A stretch of DNA of 64,000 nucleotides from Rhabditoides inermis. Lineage: Eukaryota; Nematoda; Chromadorea; Rhabditida; Rhabditidae. This document shows, piece after piece, positions 47,231 to 58,326 of the stretch. Position 1 is the first letter of the stretch. The number at the start of each line of letters is the position of its first letter. A program made the position numbers and the translations under genes. The stretch spans positions 153,501 to 217,500 of the forward strand of contig CAWZYM010000360.1 of the NCBI GenBank assembly GCA_963966185.1, in the 5' to 3' direction. The notes under the pieces are model-generated. The model worked only from the letters and a program-made list of their open reading frames with translations, did not search any database and was not told the origin of the DNA.

Positions 47231-50200
47231 ATGATACCTTCTGCCCCTTCCAGGCTGTTGTTGCTTCTCCTCATGTGTCCATCTATTCTCGGAGCCGTTC
47301 CCAAAGCCACATTCATCAAGCGTCTGTCGAAAAAGAGTGAGTAGCATGAAGTTGTGAAGGCGTCAGAGCGTTGTGATTACGCGCTAATTTGAACATATGA
47401 TTACTACACGGTTTTTGTGTACACCACTGTTTCATCAAATCAATCGATATCCATCGATTACCGATCGATATCATTCGATACTTAGTTTGTGTTTTCAATG
47501 TCTATATTGAGTGATCTTTGTTTTGCGGTGTATGATAGTGTGTCTAGCACTCTAGCGGCCACGTGTTCAAATCCGGTTTCCAACATTGCCTGAAACATTT
47601 TCCTCGGCACGTGATGAATTCGCGCAAATTTCAAAATCTCGTTACAACACGATTCTGAAATACGCCACTGTTACTTCAAGTCAATCGAAATTTATCGATG
47701 ACCAGTCGATAGTTCTTTTCGGTGTCTATATAAATACATGATCCAGTATTCCAGACACCGTTCCATATAATACTATCATAGGTCATTTCGTAGTCAAGAA
47801 AGACAAGGACCAAGATTTCATTTGAAAGAATAGCTTTTCCAATTGAGTTCTTCGATGGTTTGCACATGCTCTCGGAACCGTCGCTTCGAAAAAAACCGGT
47901 TCCGGTTAAGGGTTTGACCGGTTTTCGGTTATCGAAAACGACACTGAAAGTAAAAATACTTTATGTAAAACTATGTATTTCCTTGTTCATTTTTATCGAA
48001 ACCCCATTGTAGAATATCAAGATTGTAGAATATTAAGATTCTGGATACACCTTCTGGGTATAAGCATTTTGATTCGAATTTTGTTTTTTTTTAGAATGAT
48101 CTTCAAATCAAATCAAATCAAAGGTTTATCCAGAATCGCGTTTCATGAACATAAAGTACAAAGTACACATGCATGAGAGGTCTTAGTATAAGTGCTGGGA
48201 GAATAGATCATTCCATTGGTCGTGTTGTGTGGTTCGGTGTCGCCATTCCGTTCGTGCATCTTTCTTCGCTAGATCGATAGCATACGCGATAATAATAATA
48301 ATAAATGCTCTTTTTTCATATTCACCGTTCATCAGGGACTCCATTTTTCTTAATATTCGTGTCAACAACTTTCATAGTGTTGGTAATAAACGACGATATG
48401 TAAAAAGTTTTTCTTCGCATTTTTTTCCCAAGTCACTGAGATCTTCGCTCTTAGAGACGAGCAAGAGCGAAGATCTCAGTGACTTGGGAAAAATTTTTGC
48501 ACCGGTCGCGCGCTAGCAGTGCAATTTGGAGTATACGAAAGCAATCCTTGATCGATGTCCTAGTCATCCAACAAAATTCGAATCTCGTTAATTGTTTGCC
48601 ACAGCTGATACAACATTATTGCGCACAAATCGTGCTCCTGGAGAATTGGAGAGGACTCGAGACTCATAGAACCCGCGAAGAGAGATGTGGGACATCTTAC
48701 ATCTACATTTCACTCATTCATATTGTTGAATTTTTTGTTACTCAAACATTTTGCTTGTTTTGTCGCTCAAACTCTTTCTGGACAAACATTCTGATTTTAA
48801 TTTGTTTGAAGAAGTAACTGCTCAACATTACGAGTGTTTCAGACTGCACTGCCTACTCGCACATCGTTCGTCCGGTGTCTCATTTGTGGAATAGCACAGA
48901 GTGGCAGGACAGACTTCTGGATGCGACGGCCGAATTCCTCGCACCGGACACGAAAGATTTCCCAGATCCATCCGAGGAGAAAATAAGAGGAGTGCTTGAG
49001 GTATGCGAACGGTAGATGTGGACTGATGATGGTGATTATTTCAAGTACTCATTCGGTATCAGTAACGACACGTCGTTTGAAGATTTGATTCATGAAATCG
49101 AAGAAATCATTCCGGTCAGATTATAAGAAAAAAACATTTCAATGTGATAATATTGGTTTTAGCAAACGTCGATTACCGTATCCGTCGTTTTCGGAATGTT
49201 GTCGTGCGTCAGTGCATTAGCAGTTATTGCCTACCTCATTTACATCTCAAAGAAAAAGAAAAATGGACAAGTAGAAAAATATCACATTGATAAAATCTAC
49301 GTGAACATATTCAGGCATTGAAAACGATTTCATATCTTTCGAGCGAACAGTCTGTTAATATTCCATCACTTCCGAGAGACTTCTCTCTACAAATATTTTA
49401 CTTGAAGGTGCGTACTAAGATCTCACGCTGTTATGATTCTCTGTTCACAGATAGCGATTGCTGTGATATCGATTGTCACTCTGACAATTGTTATTGCTTC
49501 GGTTGTGTATGTCAGTGCATTCTTCCACACTCACAACAAAATCACCGCTGAGTTGTCCAAAAACATCAACTTCCAGGTCAAAAGTAGGTTATAGTCAGGA
49601 ACTGTCTTATTGTATCTGTAACAGGGCTTTACTATGAAATGGAAGAGTTTCTTTGTACCATTCGAGAATCAGTCGAGAGTCCGAAAGCTAATATGATAAC
49701 TGCCCTCAATGATGTTATCATCAAACAGGTGAAACTATATGTTCAATGAGGTACTGATTATCTATATATTTAGCTACATGCAGTGAACACAACCGTGTTA
49801 AGTAATACTCATCATGAAGAGTTGGCGGTACTGAATTTAAAAAAAAAATATTTGATTATGTATTCCAGAAAAATCTCATCAAACATTTTCAAAACACCGA
49901 CTCAAAAAATATTCATTTCCAGATTGAACAGTTATTTGAACAAGAGGTATTAAATAACAAAAAAAAGAAAACATTAAAATTTTTTCCAGAAAAATCAGGT
50001 GCTCAAAAAGCAAGATGCATACATGGATATAGTCAATTCGAGAAAAGCGTTTTATGATAAGTATCGAAAATATTTTCATCTAGCGCAACTCGATACAGTA
50101 TGTCATTTGATAGTTGTTTGTGATCGTTTCTTGTTCAGAAAAGTCCATACAACGTCCACAACATTCTCGATTACAACGTACATTCTTTCACGAAACAAGT

Positions 50201-53200
50201 GTTGAGAACAAAGTTTGATCGCCCGAAAAGCATGTTGTCAAAAGAGGTAAATACATAGGCTTTAACAACTTTACTTTCTCATACAGATTCACGAAGAGTT
50301 GTACGAGATTGACAGAGAAGTCGAAATCTTTAAAGGACGCAATCTTGAGGTGCGATCTAAACGAAGAATCATTGATGTAAAGTATTCAGACACAATACAC
50401 AATCACAAACAATTCTGCTATGGATATGATTGTGGCTATAATGATAATACAATTGGCTGCGTTTCTTCTGGCAATTGCACTATACTTTGCGCCATGTATG
50501 TTGTTGTTCAAATGCGGTTTAAAAACAAATGTCTTTCAGTGAACCCGAAAGTTATAATGAGTTCTTCAATCTGTGTTTTTGTTCTGATGCTCATCCCAAC
50601 AATTTTCGCATCGTAGTTGCTTTGTTTTTCTACAATTATACATTTCACATTGTAGACACGTGATACAATTTGCTAATGTGCGTCACTTCGGCTGCAACCA
50701 CTTTGATCAAAACCAACAAAACATTTGGAACATTGCTGGAAGTTTTAACGGATCTTTTTTGAAAAGAAATATTCTGTAAGTTTATAATAGTTTAAATACT
50801 AATTTTTCTACTTAGAAACCTAAACGATTGCTACAAACATGATGGCTCTGTTTTCTTCGAGCCATATATAGATCGAGCGTTGCAAGGTTCGTTTTATTTC
50901 ACGTATTTTGAATAAAATCAATAACTAAAGGTATTCGTGACGAACTCTCAACAACTATCAAAGTCATTGAAACTATTTCAATCAAACATGCTACTGGTGT
51001 TCTCGAAAAGTTAATGGTACAGTTATCAAAAGTGGTTTCGTTTTGAGACTTTTTTCCAGGATCTGAAAACTTTGTACATTGAATTTGATCAAAATTTCAA
51101 CGATACTATAAAACGATGCCCTCCCGTGATTACCAAATATGGAATCCGTGAAGAATCAATTAAATGTTTCGAATCTGACGACAAAGTTTTAATTATGGAA
51201 GAGTTGATCGATGTCAATGATGCAATTAGAAAGTTCAAGGTTTTTTTGGGGGAAAATGTTGGAAGATAATACATATATTTACTTAAAGATTGATTGGAAT
51301 CGGGATTACGGTGCAATGAGCAAGAACTTATCGTCATTTGATGATCTCAAAAACAAGCTAGAAAGTACAATGAGCGATCCTGGTATCAATTCTCTGTTAG
51401 CACCAATAAACAGCAGTACGACTTCAATCAAGGTTATCATTTAAGTTTTTTTTTTAAATTCACGTTTCTTTTAATAGACGACTTTGATGAGAGCATTGCC
51501 GAAAGAATGTCAGATGACTACCATTTACAACAACATTCTCGTTCGCATTTGCAATCAAATCAAACCATTTTATCTTGTTGTACAAACGTTGTGTGAGTTA
51601 TACTTCATATTATAAAACTCTTCATATCCATTCAGATATATACAATGGAAGTTTTTGGTTGATTGGAATTGTGTATGTATTGATCAGTATTCTTAGAAAA
51701 TTGCAACCAGTCAGGCTTAGACTAGAAAACTCGAAGGTAGTTTCCTCCCTTAATTCTATCATAAACTTAATATTCAATTAAGCGCGAATTGAACGGTGCA
51801 AAACAGAAGAAGTTCGGGAACAGCGTGGGAATTTCACTGGTGAATTTTCATAATTGATAAGCTGTTTTTCGAAATTGTTTCTTTCAGGACTGCATAGCGA
51901 TTGATCCTCGAAAGGCTTACAAGGAGTTTTTGAAACCAGTAGTGATCGCTAAATCAATAAAGAAAACATCGGAAAGCAAATTGTCGACATCCAAAATGGG
52001 AGAAGCGAACGAATCGAAAGAACCCGTTGCTGATCCAACCGTGGTTGATTTGGACTGGCCAGGAGATCACAACTACTTCAATGGAAACTGGGTCGTTCCG
52101 ATGGGACAAGCACACAAGTATGATCAATTCATTGTGATTCGATCTGATCAATGAAATGCAGATACATAATGACCGCTGCTCCGACCGCTGACACTGCCAT
52201 TGACTTCTGGCATGTGGTCTTCCGATACAACTGCAAGGCAATTGTCATGCTATGTGACTTTGTTGAGAAGGAAAATGGAAAGTCGGTCGATAAGTGCTTT
52301 GAATATTGGAACGAGAAAACACATCGAGTTTTCAAAAACCAATACGCCAAGTATAAGGTACAGAGAGTACCTACTATGTTCTGTCTTGTGATGTATATTT
52401 AACAACAACTTTTATAGATCAAGTGCACCGCTGTGAAAAAGTCTTTCATTAAAAATGTCAAACATCTCGTTTTCTCTGTGTCAAAGTGAGTGACACATAA
52501 ATACATTAAACTATGTACTGTACATTTAGTGGATATGTGACGAAAAAAGTTGAACTGATTCAATACACTGGCTGGCAAGACTGCCTCGCTCCTGAAAACC
52601 CTGAAGAGATGGCAGAAGTGATGAAAATGATATACGAAAAGATTGGACACACGGACGAGCCAGTGGTCGTCCAATGCGCCGACGGACTAGGAAGGAGCGC
52701 CGCGTTTGTAGGTAAGCAGACCATTGCGAACATTTACACTTATAATATCACTTTGAGGACTTGATGTTCTTATGGGAATGGTCGATTTCAATCCCAATCC
52801 TCCATCTTTTAATTTGATCAAGGTGGTGTTTTTTTTTCTTCTTAACCCTGTTTTCATCATTTAAATATTTTATATGATGCGTCAATTCCGAACGAATAGC
52901 TACACCAACAAGTGGCAGTACTATTTCACCTACATTTGCTTCTTCCAGTTTCACGTTTTGGTAAAAACTAATCAACAGACCTTTTAAATACTCGTTATAG
53001 AATCTCACTTATGGCGAAGTGTCGAAAATCTACAATTACATAAAAGATCGGAAAGCTTCGTTTGTGGAGAAAATGAAAGCTGCATCGACTGCGGAAGACT
53101 ACATTGCTCTGAAGGAGAGAAGAGTGAAAACGGCAAAAAGCTACATTGAATTCCAAAACACCAATGACAAAAAGGGCAAAAAGAAGAAGGAATCGTCATC

Positions 53201-54741
53201 GGAAAAAGAGAGGGTATGGCCATTTGGAACAATTTCACAAGTCATGATAACTGTAGAACTTGTCTGGAACTTATCTCAAAGGATGCAATGACGAATATCT
53301 TCTGGGAAAACGATTGGGAGCAGGCACTTACGGAGAGGTCTATCAAGCAACTAAGGAGAAACAAGACTCGAAAATGATAACAATTTCGAAAGATAATGAA
53401 GTCGAAGTCAAGTATGCAGTCAAGACAGAGAAACGCGGAATAACATGTTCATCGCTCATTGTACGTTCTTTGCGATGTTCCGATTGTTTCGAATGGCATT
53501 TCAGTCGGAAATTTATGTTCTCATGGATGTCTCTACAAATGCGCTCGAGAACAGAAATCAAATTGTCCAGTACGTTGACAAAGGTGATATCTGATGTATA
53601 TGAATGATTCACAATATTTGTTCAGGCCGAACTGCGAACTTCGATTTTTTGGTCATGAGTCTGGTCGGAAAATCTCTCAGCACTATCCAGCAACACGCGC
53701 CTAAGAAACTCAAGTACTTTGTCATATTTCACAGATGTTTTTATTGTATTTCAGCTCGTTCTCGGCTATGTATATCTCGATCCAGTCTTTCAACGCAATT
53801 CATCAACTGCACCGGTGTGGATTCATTCACAGGTCAACTTACGACATTTGAACTGAATAGTACTGTTAGATTTTCAGAGATATTAAACCCGGAAACTTCG
53901 CAATCGGTGGAAAGAAGAACGAGAAAGTTGTGTTCATTCTCGACTTTGGATTGGCTAAGAGAAGCTTTGATACACAAGGAAAACTCGCATATCGGAGGGG
54001 CAAAGAAACCGGATTCGTCGGAACTATGCGGTAACAGCTTATTAACATATCAACAAACATGCAATATCATTCCAGATATGCCCCTCGAGCTGCCCACGAA
54101 ATGAAAAAGCAGAACTCTTGCGACGATATCGAGTCGTGGCTTTACATGAGCATCGAGGTATGTGAGATTGACATCACGGTCCAAGATATCTTTCCAGATG
54201 TTCCAAAAGCTGCCGTGGAAAGGAAATGTGAACTCGGACCAAGTACTGGAAAGTAAATGCAATCTGATGGATGGGAAATGTGAGTAAAGTTTCCAATGAC
54301 GTCATCATTACTATCATTACACTTCCAGACTGGCGTTCGATGTGGAACAACGGCCTTCCGATCGCCTTTCTACACCTCATCAGGTTGGTTGATTCTCGAT
54401 AGTTCCATTGACGTTGTGTTCAGAATGATCGCAGTATTGAACCCGGCAGAGGCGCTGGATTACAGAAAGCTGATGCATGTGATGATGGGAGCAGAGTGCG
54501 ACTGCGATGTGAGTAGAGCGACATACTTGATGACGTCATTCTGTTATATGATTACATACTTTGAAGCTCGATCTGTACTGGATTCGATCTGCCGAAATAC
54601 ACGACAAGGCGCAATACGAGGTTATTTTTCTTTCTTATTTTTCACTTTATTCGACATGTTTTCCAGTCGCTTGCTACTCGCGCAACTTCGAGGGACAAGA
54701 AGGCAATTCTCGCCAGCTTCACTTCTCTCGGTCGATTCTAG
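47231..54741 (+). CDS. Prominin-PTP-kinase fusion protein, copy 3 (intact, 1436 aa)
   Basis: Forty exons sum to 4311 nt with matching phase at every junction: 1436 codons plus TAG (54739-54741). In order it encodes a signal peptide, a pentaspan prominin-like module (residues 1-726), a short linker, a PTP domain (about 790-1021), a Lys-rich linker (1022-1092) and a CK1/TTBK-like kinase (1093-1436). The predicted topology puts PTP and kinase in the cytosol behind TM5. The start ATG is shared with copy 2; the leader upstream is pyrimidine-rich. Worm PTP and TTBK-like families are often sperm-expressed (established knowledge), so a germline or membrane-protrusion role is a reasonable guess. The one junction without AG is before exon 28. 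Two adjacent genes read as one is the main alternative, but no stop or start separates the parts. Confidence 0.82.
47441..47480. promoter_or_regulatory. ATCGAT cluster in intron 1, copy 3
   Basis: CAATCGATATCCATCGAT and CCGATCGATATCATTCGA. A looser version follows at about 47684-47712. Confidence 0.4.
48422..48493. repeat. Perfect 31-bp hairpin in intron 1 of copy 3
   Basis: Arms at 48422-48452 and 48463-48493 are exact complements around a 10-base loop (AGAGACGAGC). Copy 1 has only the first arm, at about 24832-24862. Confidence 0.9.
51783..52960 (+). other. Linker and PTP domain of copy 3 (exons 22-28)
   Basis: Exons: 51783-51839, 51888-52117, 52162-52357, 52418-52485, 52530-52711, 52758-52822, about 52874-52960. 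Classical PTP landmarks are HNYFNGNWV, KYIMTAAPTADTAIDFWHVV, the loop GWQDCLAP (925-932), and VVVQCADGLGRSAAFVGLDV with Cys959 and Arg965. MMRQFRTNSYTNKWQYYFTY stands for the QY motif. The CX5R nucleophile loop and the WPD Asp (Asp927) remain. His before Cys is Gln and WPD Pro is Gln, so catalysis may be weakened. Confidence 0.75.
53001..54741 (+). other. Kinase domain of copy 3 (exons 29-40)
   Basis: Exons: 53001-53213, 53257-53460, 53505-53583, 53626-53713, 53755-53832, 53878-54030, 54076-54157, 54198-54279, 54329-54383, 54424-54508, 54567-54620, 54667-54741. Motifs are the Gly loop LGAGTYGEVYQA (1112-1123), AVK with Lys1148, HRDIKPGNF (Asp1243, Asn1248), DFGLAKR (Asp1264), GTMRYAP and DDIESWLYM. 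The last two place it in the CK1 group, closest in style to worm TTBK-like kinases. All catalytic residues are present. Exon 29, rich in Lys and Ser, joins it to the PTP without a stop. Confidence 0.82.
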
Positions 54742-55360
54742 ATATCGTCGAGAGAACTCTTTAACTTTACCACTTACCATGTCGTTCAAGATTTTAACGT
54801 AAGAAGTTCACATTTATAAGTAATCAAACTAAATTCCTTCAATTGTATGACGTGACAAATACTAATAAATTTTTCAATTTCAATTTGCGATAAAAAAAAG
54901 TATTACAACACATAATTATGCGTCACACTTTTAAAGGAACAGTAGCGTTTAGCGGATGCGGGTGTTAATGAAATTTTCGAATTTCGCGCGCGTCGCTATG
55001 ATCGAGATGAGCTGTTTAAAGTTTATTTGCAAAACAAGAGAGAGTTCGAACCCGCGACCTTGCGGTCCCTGGCGGCTGCTCTAACCAGCTGCGCCACAGA
55101 GGCAAATGCGATAAAAGCGGGAAAGACGTTGATAACACCGGCCAGCGCATCGATCTAATACAGCAAACAACGAAATACATAGATGTTTCATCTCCAGATT
55201 CGTCTAGCGCCACAACATACCACGAATTTAACATCTCTGGAGATTACGAAATGCGTTCATTACTGCGCCACAATTGTGTTTCACAAAAAAAATCTCACTT
55301 CAGCTGTGTTTTCAATTCTTCAAAAAAGTTATACGCTAACTTTTTTCACATCTCAAATAA
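54742..55360. other. Intergenic with tRNA-like repeat
   Basis: TTAAAGGAACAGTAGCGTTT at about 54934 resembles the ends of other elements here. On the minus strand, around 55107-55035, TGGCGCAGCTGGTTAGAGC and GCGGGTTCGAACTC look like tRNA A and B boxes, but the T-stem does not pair. Confidence 0.45.
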
Positions 55361-55433
55361 TCTTCCTGCATTGCGAATTAGCATCAATAGTTTGGTCCTC
55401 TGCGACTGTTTCTAGTATGTAGTCAGGTTCACC
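55361..55433 (-). pseudogene. Isolated Kelch-gene BACK exon fragment
   Basis: On the minus strand this matches the exon 423-540 of the Kelch gene from AACCTGACTACATACTGG to AGGAAGATTATTTGAG, with few changes. No neighbouring Kelch exons are seen. It is a remnant of a third or fourth Kelch copy. Confidence 0.7.
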
Positions 55434-56845
55434 GGAATCAACCCTGCCGCGGTAAGTGTCGCGGTTAGAACACGCGACTAATAAAAATTACAGTAGTCGC
55501 CTTGTAACAAATATCTGCCAACTAAACTAATAAAAATAGTTCCCGCGGTTGTATTTGAATGCGAGTGAGTCACACATCCCCAACACACCCAGTCGCGAAC
55601 ACGCCACAGTCAGAGACGCAGAGGAAGAGCGAACGTTTCGAAAAGATCGCACGTACTACCTACGAATTTCCGTCTATTACTTTCTTTTGTAAAGCCAGTG
55701 TTCGAGTCTTTTAACGAGATGTTTATGTATTACTCTAGTCTAGTAAAGTCGTTGCTGAATGTCGCGTATTCTCATTTGCGATTCTCTTACTCCATTTTAG
55801 CAGTTAAAATAAGCTTGATTCACAAACATAGTCGCGAATTCATATCGAGATAAAGATGGTCTCATCTTATGAGCCGTGTATCGTAAGCCTCTCGATACAC
55901 AAGAACCGAGCATAGTCTTATCTTCGCGTCGCTGCTCTTCTCGCCGCCAAATTATGACGTCACCGACCGATCGATAACTCGTCTGCTACAGGGGTCACCG
56001 ACGCCAAGGTGATCGCCAAGAGCACCGACCCCAGGAGGACCAGAGGTACTTGAGAATGACTTCCCCCCGTATGCTTCGTTTTATGACCGTACTAGATAGA
56101 TTGAGTGGATGTAGTAACGGGGGCCTTGTGGTGTACATTTGGTAGTCCCGTCACCTCACTAGGCTAGAGTACTTTTTCGGCCCTGTGCTAGATATAGAGG
56201 GCTGGGGAAATCCCCACCCCAGTGGCCTCCTTTGTCTTCTCTCTCAATTGTCTTCCCATTTCAACCCTATATGCGTTTACTGTGGCCCCTCGAACTTGTG
56301 GTGATTGTGAATATATTGATGGCTGATTGTCGATTGAGTCTAAGTTATTGTGATGTCGCGTCTGTGTTAAATGCGATAATTATACTCTATAAAACCCCAG
56401 TCGTGTTGGCTTATGTGCACTATGTGAATGCATCAACGTCATCAATAGTTGAATTATGAATGTATTTGTTATCATTTCGTTTGTGCCAGTCTTCGTTTGT
56501 GTAATGACTACGTCGCAATCTCGTCTCCTCGTGAGTGACCTCTTGATGATCGAACACAACATAACTTCTAGGAGAGCTTGACACAAAAATGCCCAATTTT
56601 TTACGAAATGAATCCACATCCGAATAGTGTAAATCTAACAATCAACTTTAGTAAATTTTCATCTTGAAACTTTCTTTAAAATGTATAAAAAGTATGCCAA
56701 CTTGGACATTCGATAACCTTAAATTCGACAACGCCTGATGGGATTTTAGAGAATGTACCTTTCCCAAAATGAGAAAGTCGAATATCGTCTTCAGCGAATA
56801 GTTATTTCTCATCTTAATTAGTCATTTCTCATATCGAGTAGTCAT
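55434..56845. other. Intergenic, nothing firmly recognised
   Basis: A GC-rich open stretch at 55990-56045 (VTDAKVIAKSTDPRRTR) ends in a GTACT donor-like site but has no partner. The rest is unassigned. Confidence 0.3.
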
Positions 56846-57782
56846 TTAAAGGTAGTGTACCCTCTGAGTCTGGGTGTATGCGTAGATAGGTCATTGTTTA
56901 CGATTCAATGAGTATATTGTGTTTGTTCGTTTATCAGCCTGATTCCGACATGTACATACAATGGTAGCATGATGGGTTATCTGGAAGCACACACAATCCT
57001 ACAGTGGGGTGTTGGGGCTCCTTGGCTGGAACAGTGCGGCGCAAGTTTTGACTGTTCATGGTAGATGGGCGTGAACATCGCGAAATGACCAGTTCCGGAT
57101 GCGAGGCGTGGTAGAAGATTTTGAAAGACTGCCGCCGCCGATAGTAGGGCTCTTCAGAGAGTGAGAGTTGGTTCACGCGGCCCACCGGGAGGTAGTGGAA
57201 TTCGGTAGAACAATCGCCCGCGAGGGGAATCGAACCAGCGACCGTTCAGCAAGCTGTGACGCTATCCACTTGGCCAACCCGGCCCAAGTATAATATTATA
57301 ATGCAAATATACATTCTAAAACAAATTAGTTTTAAAAATCATTTAAAAATTGGAGTGAGAAATCGTAGAATCTAATATTTTTATCAGGTCGGGGTGTGTG
57401 TACAACTTGCACGAAGTTACACAAATTGACCACACTATCGACTGTTCCATTAACGACAACTTATTTCCATGTGTTTATATTGTTTTTTTTATGTCATTCC
57501 TATTTTATATAACATTTTAAATTTTCGTGTTTCTTTTACAATTTTGGAAACAGCTGATAGAAAACATCTGCTAAACGCAGTAAGTTCTGTAAAAATCATA
57601 ACTCATATCGTTGCGTAAAAATGCGTATCATGGTGGATTTAAAGAATTTTTTTGTATTTTTTTTTAAATTTTATTATTTTTCATCACAAAAGGCAAAAAA
57701 CAATCACAAAAAATAGTTCTAAAAGGCATGATAATACATTCGTGATAATTTTTAGTATGGGATTCAGAGGGTACACTTTAAT
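56846..57782. mobile_element. TIR element with TTTAAAGG end and internal tRNA-like part
   Basis: The left end TTTAAAGGTAGTGTACCCTC is inverted at the right as GAGGGTACACTTTAATA. On the minus strand at 57288-57213 it contains TTGGCCAAGTGGATAGCG and GCTGGTTCGATTCCCC, good A and B boxes. The B-box context ACGGTCGCTGGTTCGAT is shared with the SINE at 24535, so a nested SINE is likely. Confidence 0.55.
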
Positions 57783-58326
57783 ATACGAAAAAAATGTAGT
57801 AAACGGTTTCGCAAAAAAAAGTCTCAGAGATAGAAAATAAATATTTATATCTCGTTTTTTGTTCGCACATCTTAAATGTTTATCTCTCGTTTTTTTAATA
57901 AATATTTATCTTTCGTTTTTTTTTGTTCGCACATCTTGGAAAGACGGAAGAATGGGGGAAACTAAATGAGCATAAATGGATTACGATCGGCTCTCGGAAA
58001 AAATAACATTAAATGTCAATACAGAACTAGAAACTCTCAACCCGTTCACTAGACATCACTCATTGCGTTCACATATGGCTAAATTAGACTGTTCGCGTTC
58101 TGAAAAGGAAACGTGCTGTGTAACCGGTAAATGAGAGAGTTGAAAAAAAGGTTGGGAAGAGTTGCGTCGCAGACTGGATCATCCCTCGAACATAGATAGA
58201 TACTATGTTACATAACATAAAAGGACAACAATTGACTACAATATCCTGACAGCCAGCTGTTACCATTTGATGAGAATGGGTGAAAGAAGTGTGGAAAGCA
58301 CCCAGCTATATCATTCGATCACTCGA
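57783..58326. other. Intergenic, 3' flank of TOG gene
   Basis: AT-rich sequence with two imperfect repeats of TAAATATTTATCTCTCGTTTTT. No gene is seen. Confidence 0.4.

Larger units (their letters stand above)
47231..51736 (+). other. Prominin-like module of copy 3 (exons 1-21)
   Basis: Exons: 47231-47336, 48843-49000, 49046-49114, 49163-49270, 49315-49407, 49451-49583, 49625-49728, 49774-49827, 49869-49946, 49990-50097, 50139-50246, 50287-50349, 50390-50495, 50540-50612, 50656-50775, 50816-50886, 50931-51016, 51060-51239, 51289-51432, 51478-51592, 51636-51736. The signal core is LLLLLLMCPS. TM1 is near residue 115 (VVFGMLSCVSALAVIAYL) and TM2 near 180. A 200-aa loop is followed by TM3 (near 405) and TM4 (near 436), then a 240-aa loop and TM5 (near 697, FWLIGIVYVLISIL). 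Loop sizes and a Cys shortly before TM5 match the prominin plan. N-glycosylation sites (NCT, NST, NTT) fall in predicted ectodomains. Confidence 0.7.

Noticed and set aside
50540..50612. Alternative frame EPESYNEFFNLCF for exon 14
   Set aside because: The canonical GTATGT donor of exon 13 sets the other phase, which gives a proper transmembrane span (SSSICVFVLMLIP).
55035..55107. Minus-strand tRNA gene
   Set aside because: The D-arm looks right but the anticodon and T stems do not pair; treated as a tRNA-like repeat.
57213..57288. Minus-strand tRNA gene
   Set aside because: Good promoter boxes but wrong stem pairing, and it lies inside an inverted-repeat element with SINE-like context.
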